DNA of 64,000 nucleotides from Nageia nagi (taxonomy: Eukaryota > Pinophyta), in contig JBITNC010000002.1 in the NCBI GenBank assembly GCA_050084985.1, positions 558,001-622,000 of the forward strand. Direction: 5' to 3'. The notes under the pieces were generated by a model that was given only the letters and a program-made list of their open reading frames with translations, had not been told where the DNA came from and searched no databases. Shown piece by piece: positions 1 to 13,373 of the stretch. The first letter of the stretch is position 1. Each line of letters begins with the position of its first letter. The translations under genes were made by a program, and so were the position numbers.

Positions 1-427
1 TGGTATCATTTGATACCTTAAGTATTTAAGTAAATATGATAATGTAACTGGTCCTACACTCCATGTCATGAGCATGCTCCTTGGGTAAAAGGATGTGCAT
101 GTCGTGCTTTTGTACATTGAATAAAAGGGTAATATAAAGAGAAATTTTGGCCTATAAATAAAAGGCTCCCACTTTGTGATCACACACCAATTTGTGGAGT
201 AAATTTATGCTATAATATAGTTTTTAAGAGAAAAGTAGGAGGATTGTAAGAGTTCGTATTTGTTAAGAAGAAAGATCTAGTTAGTTGATGTACTCCTAGT
301 TGGAGGAACTACTTACATCTTGTGTTATCTTTATGAGATTACTTTGTGAATTTGTTAGATGTGCATTGTGAGCTTTCATGTGATCTTAGAAGTTTAGAGT
401 TGTTCTTGTTATAGTTAAATTCTTTCA
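1..427 (+). repeat. 5' LTR of copia A (partial)
   Basis: The sequence matches 8034-8455 over its whole length and ends in TTCTTTCA just before the primer-binding site. About 75 bases of the LTR start lie outside the window. A TATA box (TATAAATA, 153-160) sits where a copia promoter is expected, and the U5-side motif GATGTACTCC followed by GGAGGAAC is at about 287-307. Confidence 0.88.
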
Positions 428-429
428 TT

Positions 430-442
430 TGGTATCAGAGCC
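430..442 (+). promoter_or_regulatory. Primer-binding site of copia A
   Basis: TGGTATCAGAGCC starts two bases after the LTR end. It is complementary to the 3' end of plant initiator tRNA-Met, the usual primer for minus-strand DNA synthesis in copia elements. This fixes the LTR boundary and the + orientation. Confidence 0.9.
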
Positions 443-3312
443 TTTTGGAGGCTCCTCTTCACATCCTTGGAGACTCTTCATCTTGAAGGATTATCTACAT
501 CCTTGTTGAGGTAAAATAATTGTGAAGGTGTAACATCCTTCCTTTATTTTTTTTTGAAATTATTGCATTATGCCACTAACATATTATTTGCTATGTGTTA
601 GTTCTTTTTTTAAGCAAAATATGGCTAATTAAAATATAATTTTTTTTTTATACTAATATCTTATGACTTGCAATTTTTTAATTGCTACATTATATATATA
701 TATATACAATTTTTGTGTATATTTCAAAGAGGTTAGTGTACAAAGTACAATATTTATATAAAACTACTTTGTGTGAAGAAAAATACATTTTTTTTAAAGG
801 GGGTTCCTTAAAAGAAAATATAGGAAGTTAAAAAAAAGAGAGGGGGAGTTGTATTTCAAAATAGAAATATAATGATGTATTTTTTTAAATATATATATAC
901 ATTTTCTTTGTAAAATAATTTTTTTTAAAGTATTATGAAGTTTTGTTTGAGGAGGAAACTATTTCAATCCAAGGAAGAGCATCACCATGAGTTTGAAAAT
1001 GATCAAACCTCTATTTGATTTGCCTTGGCCGTTTACCTTTGTCTCCCTCATAGCACTAGATCTTAGTTTTGCCCTTCCCTTTATTATTTTGAGGAAGATA
1101 AAGAATGTGAATTGGTCTAGTTTACACAAAAGCTATGCTCTAGATCTTGATGCCTCTTCTTACATTGCTCTTTTTTTATGGACTCCCTTTCATTCTCTTG
1201 CTAGTATCCTTTGGCACCTTGCCCACTCGTGGTGACCTGATCACCTCTCCTCTCATGTATCTCCCTCTCACATGACCCCTATGCACTCTTCATGCTTTTT
1301 TTTTTTGAAAAGATGTTTATGGTCATTATGTATTTGAACCTCTCCTCATCCTATGTGCATTGGCTCTAGCTTTATTTTTTTCTCCCTCTGGCTTTGGTTA
1401 TAGATGGTAGGGTTTCCTAACTTTTTGCTATGGATAGTTGCCTCCAACTCTAGTGATGATCTGATGTGCCTCACCCTCTTGCATTCTGGCCTCCACTCCT
1501 TTACCTGATCTGGCCACCTCTCCTCCACCTACTTGAATCCTCTCCATTAAAACATAGGCACCTCTATTTAATGCTATCTCCCTACTGTGCCTCATGTTTG
1601 CTTGCATCACATTGGTATCCTCGTGCATAGTAGGGGCTCATCTCTTTTACCCTCATGGTCTAAAGCTCTACAAATGACCTCCCTCCACTATGGCACCTCC
1701 ATGTCTCACCCTCCTCTCTCCCTTTATTCCTCATCATTGCACCTCTTACCCACATTTTTTTTATTACTCAGGCATTTATAACTATACATTATTGCTCTAC
1801 TTTCTTACTGAACACTATTTTGTTACTTGTAAGAAATTTTTTTAAGCCATCATTGCTTGAGCTTTAATTAGCTTAGCGTGGAGTATGGGGCTTCAATTTT
1901 GCATTTAATTTTTGCAGGTTATTATAGGATGTATTTAATTTTTGAGTGGGCTCATTTTTTTTAAACCAAAAGAAAGGTTTATTTTTTAAATACATATATA
2001 ATTTTTACTTAATGTCTTAAGTAGAAAATTATATTTTTCAATAGTATTTTTTTAATTCTACATAATGTTATTATATCTTTACTTAAATTTGTTTTTAAGT
2101 AAACATGCAATTTTTTAAACTAAACATGCTTCTTTTTAAGTAAAAAAAAGGGTGAATTTTTATGAATTTTTTTACTTAAATTTGTTTTTTAGATCTTTGA
2201 AATTTTCTTTTTATGCAAGTCATTAATGAATTTATGCAAATTCTTTGATAAATTCCTTATTCAAAGTCATGAATGGACTTGTATGAAAATAATGCATGTT
2301 TATGCCTCTCTAAAATTTATAAAATTAATACATGTGACATGAAAATAATGCATGCTTACTTAAATTTTTAAGTTATGGAGTTATGCATGCTTTTTTTTTT
2401 TTAAGTTAATGATACATGCTTATTACTTAAAATTTTTAAGCTATGGGATTGATGCATGCTAAATATTTTCTTATGCAAAGTTAACTTATGCAAATTATGG
2501 ACCTATGTAAAGATGTCCTTTAGGGGTTAATAAACAAAACCTATTATACTCTTAGGTTCCAAGTTACAAATGTATGATGTTTTATGCATTTTACTTCATA
2601 TTTTACACTTTTGCTTTATTTACTTATGCAAAAATTACAAACATTGAATTTGAACAACCCCCTTAAATGAATACATCTACACATACATTCCATAACATGA
2701 CTTATTTAAGGATCCATGAGGTGAAGATAGGCGAACTAGAGCCTTTAAGTTTGATGATCCAAATGGTGAAAAGTTCATACTTCTCATTTGCCCTTAGGTC
2801 CTCTATTGGTCTAGACATAACTCTAATAGGTGGACAGGCATGTGTGTAGTGATACCACATGTTTGCACATCCATTCAAAGATTATCCTAATAACCTAGGA
2901 GGACAACTTGAAATCTAATCAAAATTAATAGTTTGGTTGATCTAATATATGTCATAACCTTGAAAAATAGTAGGTACTTCTCCTTGTGATAGTATAATAC
3001 TAACCAAGGTGAACTAGTTAAGGATTGGTAGTATTTGGACTCCTATTGTGTGGGCATCCAATTGAAAGCCTAATTTTAGATAAAAAAATAAATCTCAACA
3101 ATGTCACTCTACATCTACGATTCTTGAGATGAGAAATGTATTTGGGTACATGGGATATTATTTGAGTTGTAAAATATTTGCACTTGTGAATCAAATCAAG
3201 CATATCTCTAGTGTAAAATTTAATATGTATTATTTAGTTGGTTAAAACTTAATATATAATGTTATTTATTGAACCATATACTTATTACTTTTTTCACATC
3301 CTTGTGTAGCAA
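443..3312 (+). other. Untranslated leader of copia A
   Basis: About 2.9 kb lie between primer site and gag. The first 500 bases and the part from about 1800 onward are T/A-rich and correspond to the leader of copia B (50658-53599, opposite strand). The stretch of about 960-1790 is different: C/T-rich, without T runs, and with short open frames (for example 82 codons at 987-1235). I do not find it in B, which has another sequence at this place. No known protein domain is recognised in it. Confidence 0.6.
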
Positions 3313-6300
3313 ATGGGAGACTCCTTTTTACCTAAAAACATTCTTGATGGTTCCAACTTTGGGATTGGGAACCTCATATGAGAGTTGAATTGTAAGTAAT
3401 GAAGCTTTGGCAAATAGTGAATGAGAATCTTATATTTCCTACTGATGAGAAGGCACTATATGCTTACAACATAAAGAATGAGTTGGTAATCTCTATGATT
3501 TTCTATTCAATTTTAGATGATGTGCTCATGATGATTTCCTCTTTAACCTTGGAAAAAGAATCTTGGGATAAGCTTAAGCAAATCTTCCTTGGTTCAAATT
3601 TTTCAAGAAGGTTTACCATTCTCTAAAAGTTGCTTCAATCTCATCAAGAGGAAGATGAAAATGTGGCTATCTACTTGAATAAAATCATTAACCTAAGGAC
3701 CCAACTTGTTGCTTATGGGTGCAATTGGATCAATGATGAGTTCATGGTCTTCATCATTCTTCAAAGCCTTTATTCAAAGTTTGGAAACTTGATGATGTTT
3801 ATGGAAACAAGGCTTGATGATAAAGAAGAAGTCTTCTCTCTTGAGAACCTTTCTATGCTCCTTTTGAAGCATGAGTAAGCCTTTAACAAAAAGATGTTGA
3901 TTTATTCTTCTAAGGATAATAATGTTGCTCTTGGACTAACCAAAACTCTTTTTAAGAATAATTTCAACCATAAAAAAATCTTATCCTTCTTCCTCCAAAA
4001 TATTTGAGAAAAGAGGCCATGTCTACAATAATAGTAGAAATAATGAAAATAACAATAACAACAGGAATAATAATAATGGTAACAACAACCATTTAAAACA
4101 AAGAGATAGAAAAGGTAAAATAAACAATCCATATTCTAAGAAAAAGTTTGATGGTAATTGTAACTATTATGGTATCCAAGGTCATTTACTACAAAAAGAA
4201 AAGAGAGGAAAAGAATAAAGATAATGGAAATGTAAAGAAATTCAAAGAAAATAAAAATATTCATGCTAATTTTGTTGCGATGCTCTACTCCATGTCTTGC
4301 ACTTTTTTATCTGATTAGATTATTAACTATGGTTGCACTAATCACCTATGCTTTGAAAATGAAAAGTTTGAGAAATTTTACAAGTATAGAAAAGATGTGG
4401 TTGTGATAGGTGATAACTCTACCCTTGAAATCCAAGGAATTAGAAGTGTGTTGATTCATAGGAAGGTTCTTGAAAATGTGCTTTATGTTTCTAAACTTAG
4501 GATGAACCTTCTCTTCATGATCAAAGTTTTTATAAAAGGGCACTCTTTTGAGTTCAACTCTCAATGTTGATGTAGTAAGAAAGTACATACCACATTGGTT
4601 AAAGGGTTAGTAAAAGATGATCTCTACATTGTGGATCAAGTTCCATTAAATATGTGTCTTGTTACAAGTGTTTGTTCTAGAGGTAATCTTTAGCACCAAC
4701 ATTTAGGGCATCTTAACCATAAGAGTATTCAAGTCATGAAATAATAAGAACTTGTGGAAGGTTTGCCTTGAATTTATTTTTCAATTGGTCTATGTGAGAA
4801 GTGCATTCTTAATAAGATGCATAGATAAAAATTTGAAAAAGATAAAGCAACAAGAGCATCTCAACCTCTTCAATTTGTGCATCCAGATTTGATGGGTCCA
4901 TTTTAGACTAAGTCACTTGGATGAGCATCTTACATCTTGACCTTCATTAATGACTTTAGTAGGATGACCTTTGGGTATCTACTTGAGCACAAGGATCAGA
5001 ATTTTAAAAGTTTTAAGGTTTTTAAGGCCTTTATTGAGAATCAAACTAACCTTAAAATCAATATGTTGAGATTAGATAATGAAGGAGAATATAACAGTAA
5101 TGAGTTCAATGACCATCGTGCTAAGTATGGAATCAAGAAGATGTTTACAATTCCATACACTCCTTAGTAGAATGGTGTTACTGAAAGGAAAAATAAGATA
5201 ATTATGGAAATGGCTAGATGCATGTTGGGTAATCTTCCTAGTTTCTTATCTGGTGAAGCTATGAGCACTGATATTTATACCTTGAATAGGTTTCCCACAA
5301 AAGCTATTTAGGATAAAACTCCTTTTGAGGTATGGTCAAAAATAAAACCTAACATTTCACCTTAGGGTGTTTGGTTGTGAAACATTCTCCTACATTATTT
5401 CTAAGAAAAGGAATAAGTTAGATAAAAGAGTTGAAAAATGCATCTTTGTAGGTTATGATAATCAACATATAGGCTATAGGCTATACTCTTCATCCTACAA
5501 AGCTGTATTTATTTTAAGAGATGTAAAGTTCAATGAACTTCCTAAAGAATCTATTTCTAATGAGGATGTTGATGATCTAGAGGACTCTTCATTTGCACCT
5601 ATCTAGTTATATATTAATGTATAAAAATCATCTTAGGAATAAAACTCTCCAACTCCAAGGGTATTTAAGAGCATGACCTAGAACAAATCATTATTTGCCA
5701 AGATTAACAACAAACATGAACCCTCAAACTTCAAAGAAGCTTCTAAGCATGAGTGCTAGATGAAAGCCATGAAAGTGGTGTATGAGGTGCTTATGAAAAA
5801 TGAAACCTAAGATTTGGTTTCTTATCTTAATAAGAAGAATTCATAGGCAATAAGTGGATCTATAAGGTCAAGTTCAATTCTATTAATGATATTGAGAAAT
5901 ATAAGGCAAGGTTAGTAGCCAAAGGTTTTGCTCAAAAATACAATGTATATTATGAGAAAACCTTTGCTCTCATGGCAAATATGCCTACTATAAGAATTAT
6001 CCTTACTCTTTCTGCAACTCAAGGATGGAAATTTTTTCAACTTGATGTCAAGAGTGCATCTCTCAATGGTGACATAGATGTGAAAATCTTCATGAATCAA
6101 TCAGAAGGGTTCATTGTGGAAGGTAAAGAGTCCTTTGTGTGCAACCTAAAGAAGTAATTATATGGACTTAAATAAGCACCTAGAACCTGGTATAGAAATA
6201 TTTTAGGGTATTTTGCAAAAATTGGTTTCTTCAAATATTTTTTTGATTCCAATTTATGTGTTCAATTAGAAAAAAGATGTGGTCTTAATTCTCCTTTATG

Positions 6301-7247
6301 TGGATGATCTTATGATAACTAGGAACAATGAAAAAATCATTCAAGAGTGCATATCCAAACTTAAGATAACATTTGAAATGATTGATCTTGATTTTTTGCA
6401 CTACTATCTTGAAATGCAAGTATACCAATAAAAGGATTGTACTTATATTAGTCAATCTAAGTATATATATGACATCTTGCAGAAGTTTAGAATGGAGGAG
6501 TGTAGATATGCTATAATCCTAGTTTCTCCTAGAATCATTATTTCTTTGAGCTTCAACTCTCAGTTTGTTGATGCTACAACTTACAGGCAATTAATTGGTA
6601 GTCTTTTTTACTATTTTTAGGCTAGATATTACCTTTGCAGTGAATCTAATGGCATGATTCATGCAAAAACCATATGTTGAGCACCTCATTGCTATTAAGC
6701 AAATCTTGAGGTATGTTGTAAGGACTAAGGATCTTACTCAAAAGTATTCTAAGTTGCCCTCTTTTTTCTCTTTGGATTCTAACTATGAAGGAGATAAAGA
6801 TGGTAGAAAATCAACCTCTACGTATGTGTTAAGCATTGGTTTAGGTGCTATTTTTTTAGGCTTCCAAAAGCAAACTATTATTTCTCTTTCCATCATAGAA
6901 GTTGAATATCATGCCATGTCTATTGCAACCTAGGAATCCATTTGGCTAAGGCATCTTTTGAAAGAATTGGGTATGAGCAAGGTGGCTCATCTTTGATTTT
7001 TTCAAACAATTAGTTAGTGATCTCTTTGGCTAAGAATCCTATGTTCTATCAGAGAATAAAACATATGGAAATATAGACACATTTTATCAGAGAGAAGGTT
7101 CTTAATGGCATCATACAACTATAGTATTTTCCATCCACCTTGAACCCTGTTAATTTGTTCACTAAGCCCCTTTCGAAAGCTTAGTTTTATAAGCTTAGGA
7201 ATGCCATCAGGTTGGTGAAGTTGCCCTCAAGGGGGAGTGAAGTTTGA
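3313..7247 (+). pseudogene. Copia A gag-pol, degenerate
   Basis: The frame starts at an ATG followed by GDSFLPKNILDG, shared with copia B. Order: Gag capsid region (3313-4130), a damaged zinc knuckle near 4150-4200, protease near 4324 (active-site DSG read as NYG), GAG-pre-integrase (about 4560-4830), integrase (about 4860-5400), RT (about 5760-6500, YVDD kept near 6298) and RNase H (about 6660-7200). It ends with KLPSRGSEV and a stop at 7245-7247, the same C-terminus as copia C. Many in-frame stops are present, such as two successive TAG codons at 5165-5170 where copia C encodes Gln-Gln, along with several frameshifts. It cannot make an active polyprotein. Confidence 0.9.
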
Positions 7248-7958
7248 ATTTTTATGTTTAATTCATGTTTGTGATGACAGCTTCACCTTGTGAAGGATTT
7301 TATGCTATATAGTGTTGATTTTGTTGTACACCTTCATGGTAAGTTTGCTCTATGTGAGGAACTTGTACAAATTCTTAAAAAATAAAAAGATTAGCCAATC
7401 TAGTAGTGTTTAGTTATCCATGTTTAAGAAACTCTTATGTGTATTTTGGCATTATTTAGTTATCCATATGTGAGGAACTCATATGTGCATGCTCTATTAT
7501 GTAATGATAATCAACACATGTTTTATATATAGCAGGTGACTATGAGTTTTAGTTTGGTATCTTCATGATGACTTATAATGCACCATTGATCAGTTTATGA
7601 TGGCATTTATGTGATTCATCTATCTTTATTGATATGAATATATTGCATCTAACTGGTCTTGTTATTTGAGCTATTATGACCTACAAGTTCCTTTGAGATT
7701 GTAGGTTACCTACTATAGGTATGCAGGCTCTTGGAGACTCTTCATGACTTCTAGTTAGATGACTACTTTATGTACATTGAAACTAGTTATGGTTAATTAT
7801 TATATTTGTTAAGTAGTGAGCTTCAAACTAGATCTTTCTTACTTCACAAATATGTAAAAATTTCTCATCTTCATTGTATCTATTTGGGGAATAAATCGCT
7901 TACTTTCTCTCTTTCTTCTCTCTTATTCATTCTATCTCAATATTGCATTAAGAGGCAG
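7248..7958 (+). other. 3' untranslated region and polypurine tract of copia A
   Basis: This is the noncoding spacer between pol and the 3' LTR. It contains one copy, at about 7325-7372, of a unit (TGGTAAGTTTGCTCT...GAACTTGTACAA) that is repeated ten times in copia C. The polypurine tract just before the LTR is degenerate (AAGAGGCAG, 7950-7958), compared with AAGGGGGAG in C. Confidence 0.7.
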
Positions 7959-8455
7959 TGTTGGAATGTATAATGCATTATTGTAAATGATATGTAATAA
8001 TATTATATAAAATTTCACTAATACTCAAGGGTATCATTTGATACCTTAAGTATTTAAATAAATATGATAATGTAACTTGTCCTACACTCCATGTCATAAG
8101 CATGCCCCTTCGGTAAAAGGATGTGCATGTCATGCTTTTATACATTGGATAAAAGGGTGATCTAAAGAGGGATTTTAGCCTATAAATAGAGGGCTCTCTC
8201 TTTCTGATCATGCACCAATTTTTGGAGTAAAGTTATGCTATAAGATAGTGTTTAGGAGAAAATTAGGAGGATTGTAAGAGTTCATATTTGTTAAGAAGAA
8301 AGATCTAGTTAGTGGATGTACTCCTAGTTGAAGGAACCACTTACATCTTGTGTTATCTTTTTGAGATTTCTTTATGATTTTGTTAGATGTGTATTGTGAG
8401 GTTTCATGTGATCTTGGGATTTTAGTGTTGTTGTTGTTATAGTTCAATTCTCTCA
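7959..8455 (+). repeat. 3' LTR of copia A
   Basis: This 497-bp LTR runs from TGTTGGAATG to TTCTCTCA, the standard TG...CA ends. The TATA box is at 8181-8190 (TATAAATAGA). The U5 motif with GGATGTACTCC and GGAACCAC is at 8313-8339. The next bases (AACTT, 8456-8460) should be the target duplication; its partner lies outside the window. Confidence 0.9.
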
Positions 8456-10579
8456 AACTTATCCTGAGATAGTGCCTCCTCAAAGGTGTGATATTGTTGT
8501 ATCCTAAGAATAGAGGAGATGTGATTGTTACAACTTCTAAATAATAATTTAACTAGCTCCTCTTGGGTAAAAGTGTAAGGCATATCCATAAAAATGGCCT
8601 ACCATCTACATACATAATCTAATATAGACTTATCCTCAAACTGTGAGAGTTTTCCTAAGTTCATGATTGAGGCTCTCTTATGTATATTGATGGAAAAGTG
8701 ATCTAAGAATCTATTACCCAATTGTTCAAATGAATAAATACTATATTACGAAGGCTATTGTACCAATATAAAGCATGACACTATAATATCATGGGGAAGG
8801 TTTGAAGCATAAGCACATCATCATTACTAATAATGTAACATGAATACTTAAACAAACAAAGATGCTCTTTGGGATCTTCCTTGCCCTTGAATTTATCAAT
8901 ATTAGGTATTTCAAACTTATATGGAAAGGTTTTAGTTGGTACATTAGGATGAATTGGCTCATTACAAATGGAAGTGTATGAAAACTTCATCTTTCCATGC
9001 TTAATAACTTTAAGCTCCATATCCTCCAACCTTTAAAATCTAATCATTCACTACAAGAGATTGGGTATTAACTATAGTTTGTGATTTTGGTACTATGATG
9101 ATAGGTTGGTCCTCATGCTGATCATATGAGTCATATTGATCATCATAATATACATCCTAATCCTATCAATATGACTCTCCATAGCTAGGCTATGTTTCAA
9201 ATGTCACCTTAGGTCCAAGGTTTGAAGAATTTCAATTCAAAACCCTTTCGATCAATGGATGTTGCAACTCATGACCTAGATATTGAGTGGGCCCATGTGA
9301 AGAGGCTTGAGTGATACAAGATAATTCATCATACATAGGATAAAAAGGGTGTATAAGGGATATATAATGGCATACATGATACAAGGATCTATAACTTGAT
9401 GTGCTTATGTCTATCGAGGTGGTGCCACTACATGATAAGAAGATGAATAATGTGGTTGTACCAATTGATCGATCGGGTGTGAATAATGACCATGTCCTAG
9501 TTGAAATCTAGGCTAAATGATAGTATAAGAATGAGAAATAGGAACATGAGGTATATTGGTACAAACATGATGAGAATTGATCTGATAGACTAGCTCAAGA
9601 TCATACATGGGATGAGATGTAAGCTAACGATCGAATTGGTTTGAAACATGGGTATCATCATAATAATATCCAACCCAATCATTAGGAGGAGATGGAGGTG
9701 CCTTATGATACATAAGGATATGAGGTTCAATACTGATGGGATGAAAAGGTGGAAACCTAGGAGACCCCCCTAAATGTGGACCTAAAGGACCCTAAGAAGG
9801 TCTAATGATGGCTAGTCTATGATGTGAAAGGGGTCAATCATATGATGCTCCTACATATGGTGGTGGTACAAAATGTAACAAAGGATATACATGATATTAA
9901 ATCTTTGAGGGATCATAAATGATGTATTGCATAGAAGGGTGGAAAGGATGTGACCTAGTATTGGAAGACATGGAGGCATCATGTGTCCATCTAATGTCTC
10001 TCCATCATATGGGTGCACTTAAGGGTGAAAGGTATCAAAATTAGGATAAGGTGATGATTCTCTATCAATAGGATTTAAAAGGTAACCTTAGGAATCCTAG
10101 AATTCTCTATATAAACCTTGAATCCTGGGATCATAAAAAAATATCTCACATGGGGATACGTGATAGTTGATAGGGTGAAGAGGCAAGTGGACCAAACTAG
10201 GTCAATGTTTAGAGGTCTTAGGATCATAATCATGCTGGTGAATGGGATGGGGATCATCCTAAGGAGGATCTAACTAATGGTGTGCATAAGGTATCTCTAA
10301 AGAAAGGTGGTTTTCTATCATGGAAATACTAGCCCTATGGGGCATCGTATGATCTTGCCCTTCTTATCGAGGGGTAGCTTATAAGACATGGAACTACTCT
10401 AAGGTTTGGCTAAATGAAAGATGTGGTGAATCTTGTGTGTGATAACATGGGGGTGATTTATGTGGTGTGCAATACCTAATATGTTGGATTTGCATGTGGT
10501 GAAGAGGATGTGATTGATTAACTTGAGTAGCTCTTTCCTCTTCCACTCTAGCTTAATGCTAAGACCTAGTCTCAGCCAT
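8456..10579 (-). pseudogene. Gag of gypsy-like element K, truncated by copia A
   Basis: Read on the minus strand from an ATG at 10577-10579 (MAETRS). The first 1.5 kb encodes a His, Pro and Tyr-rich low-complexity region. Then comes a retrotransposon Gag capsid-like part (about 9029-8460) with KTFPYKFEIPNIDKFKG and DPKEHL, which resembles the retrotrans_gag fold of Ty3/gypsy elements. There are many stops and shifts. The frame is cut at 8456 by the 3' LTR of copia A; the rest, including any pol, lies to the left of the window. The clade (Tat or Athila-like from the His/Pro-rich N-terminus) is a guess. Confidence 0.65.
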
Positions 10580-13373
10580 GTGAATGAACTAGGGATTTTC
10601 ATCCTTGGAAGTCACATAAGAAATGGTAACTAAAGGGGTAGAATCAAACAAATAATAATGATGAAGTAGTGTGTATCAAACAAGAGATCTAAACAAATTC
10701 ACAACATACAATGAAATAGTGCGTAAAGTAATAAATCACCAAGCAAGAAGCTTGGAATTTTGTTAGGAATATATGCAATTAACACCAAAGAGCCTAAATG
10801 ATCACTTACAAGATAATTATAAATGAGAAGAGGCAATAATGTGAGATATAAATGGTTCTTATTTGATTTAATTATTTTGTGTTCAATTTGAAAATTATCT
10901 TTTTAATGAGCAACTTTTAAATGCAAGTGTTAATTCTGACTCTTATTAGTTTTCCTGAATATGTATCTAGTCATGTATTTTTATGTAAAGCTCTATTTAG
11001 GGGTGTAGATAATTATGTAAGGTGTATCATATAACTCTACAATTGCTCACCAATAGAAGGGGGCTCCTAATCTTGGTGATGAAATCCAAGTATGGGTTAG
11101 GCCATGGGTATTACTTCCACGTACCCTAGTCACTTCCTAAGTATTTTATGGAATTTTAATGTAAAAATTCAAATATGAAAAGCAAATATATATGTCAATG
11201 TAATGCATGTACACCTTACAAATGATTTCCTTTCAAAAATTTCCAAATCACTCCCAACCCAAGGATGCTAAAATAATAAAGTATGCCTTTTATTTTTTTG
11301 AAATAAAAGATAATGCAAGAGATAGTAATGCCTTTTAATGCATAAAATAATCAACAAATAAATCCCAAAAATTAAAAGAAAATCCTTTTCAAGATATTGA
11401 TTTTAAAAACCAAATAAGATTTTCTAATGTATGATGCACCACTCCCCTAAAATGCAATGAAATTTCACTACAAGAAAGGGGCAATCCTATATGAAACAAG
11501 CAATCAAACTATATGGACTAGGTACAAAAAGTGATCCAAAGACTCACTTGGCCTTAGAATGTTCCCTCCTACTCTAATATTGGTAATTGATGAAAATTTA
11601 CAACTCTCTACCTCAAGATCATTCTCTATAAGGACAACCAATGCCAATCATTTGGGTAATCAAAAGTCATTCAAACAACCATAGGTGCACTCAGAATCAA
11701 AATTAAAAGATAAAAATAAAGTAGAAAAACCTTATGACAAGGGTGACTAACGCATCTTATGATAAGGAAATCCAAAATAATATAAAAAAAACTTGTTAAT
11801 GAACTACTAATCCTATTACAGATGAGATCTAGGAAGAGAAAATGCTAAAATAATAATAGAACTAATGCTATAGTCAAAATTGCCTTTCTATGGAGTGATT
11901 GTAAAATCATTCAGATGACCTTAGGGTTTCCCTAATGTGGGATGATTTATAGTAAGAATTGGCTTGAAGGAGGATGATTTTTTATGTGTTTTCAAGGAGC
12001 CTTCAAGGTTTTTAGATCTTGCTCTATCTACTCCCAGTAAGGTACTTTGCAAGTCACATCCAAAAAGTAGTTCTATATAAATTTTGAATTGCATGAAGTA
12101 TCCAAAATTTGAAACCTCTAAAATAAGGTAAAGGATTAGGGAATCCTATTTTATCTTGGGGTTTACAACCAACAAGGTCCCACCATGATTACCATTTATG
12201 AACACCTAAAACACTCAAGCCATTCATGAGCACTCCAAAGATTTAAGTGGTTCAATTCTAACTTTCCTATGTTGTAATGTGACAAAATGATAAAAGTAAG
12301 GTTTAGAAATGGTCCTTAGTATTAAATGATGCTAATGTATGCTCATTTCTAAAAATTAAATAACAAAGGTCAAAGGGTATCTCCAATCACAAGTCCTTTG
12401 GACCTTGTGATTGTCCAAAATGAGGTAGAACCCCAACTCTACAAGGTTGTAGATCCCCTTAGTCCATAGTCAAATGGATGCTCACTAAGATATCAATACG
12501 TATGATGCACATGTGTTATATAATCATAAATATCAATGTTAAATGCTTATAAAAATACAATTGACAAGTGTAGATGATAAATCTATGTTAAATTGACAAA
12601 TGATATTCAAGATTTGATAAATACAAGTGTATGTGTAAAGATCCAATTATATGACAATGTATGGCAATTTAAATTACAAATTCAAAGCTAAGAATAGTAT
12701 ATCTAAGCTAAGAATGCAAGTAAATCAATAAAGATATGAAAATCCTAAGGTTTGGACCCTAAAGGTCAAACCCCACATTAAACCCTAAGATGTAATTAGC
12801 TTAAGAAATGCCTATATGTCACACAAATGCAAGTGTAAATTTAAATAAAAGGATACAAGCTTCAATCAATAATATATTGATCTTCAAATTTGTAAATAAT
12901 AATAAAATATGATATTAATTTCTTAAATAAACCCCAAATAGTCAAAGAGTACCTCAATCCATTTGTGATGGAGAAGTAGGCCCTAAGATGTAAAGAGGAA
13001 TGCTCTTGATATGATGTATCCTTCACAATGATCTCACAAAGCTTTGGTACAAGTGCTAGAAAATGAAGGGATTCATAGAGTCTGTATGAGTTAGAGTGTA
13101 AAAATCAAAGAAGAAGCTTGAAATGTGTGCCATTTGAATTTTATAATGCTCAATCAAAGTCATCCAAATGACTATGATGTTTGCAAAATCATCTAGGTGA
13201 CTGGAATCAAAGGAGTTAGCAAAAATAAAAGGCCAAGACTGAGTGAATTATTCTAGTCGAAGGACTTGCAAAACACACGTTAGTATAACATGATAATGTA
13301 ACACATGATATATGCCAAAATATCAATGTAACCCTATTAATAAAGTAAGATGCATTTTTAGGGTGTTTACACA
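10580..13373 (-). other. Upstream region and probable 5' LTR of element K
   Basis: AT-rich sequence with no supportable gene. Since K reads leftward, this stretch should hold its leader and 5' LTR. A plausible LTR start on the minus strand is TGTGTAAACACC at about 13373-13362, with TG at the end of a long noncoding block. I could not find a convincing primer-binding site or the inner LTR end, so the boundary between LTR and leader is unknown. Confidence 0.35.

Larger units (their letters stand above)
1..8455 (+). mobile_element. Copia element A, nearly complete, 5' LTR cut by window edge
   Basis: This Ty1/copia LTR retrotransposon has a partial 5' LTR (1-427), a tRNA-Met-type primer site (430-442), a long untranslated leader, a broken gag-pol (3313-7247), a 3' untranslated part and a 3' LTR (7959-8455). 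The domain order protease, integrase, RT, RNase H is the copia order. Both LTR copies are clearly alike but carry many differences, so the insertion is not recent. A interrupts the gag of element K, which resumes at 8456. B, C and E are relatives of the same family elsewhere in the window. Confidence 0.9.

Noticed and set aside
430-442. TGGTATCAGAGC sites as tRNA gene fragments
   Set aside because: They are only 12-14 bases, sit next to LTR ends and have no further tRNA structure; they are primer-binding sites.
987-1235. 82-codon open frame in the A leader as a gene
   Set aside because: No recognisable domain, not present in relatives, overlapping frames on the other strand are equally long.
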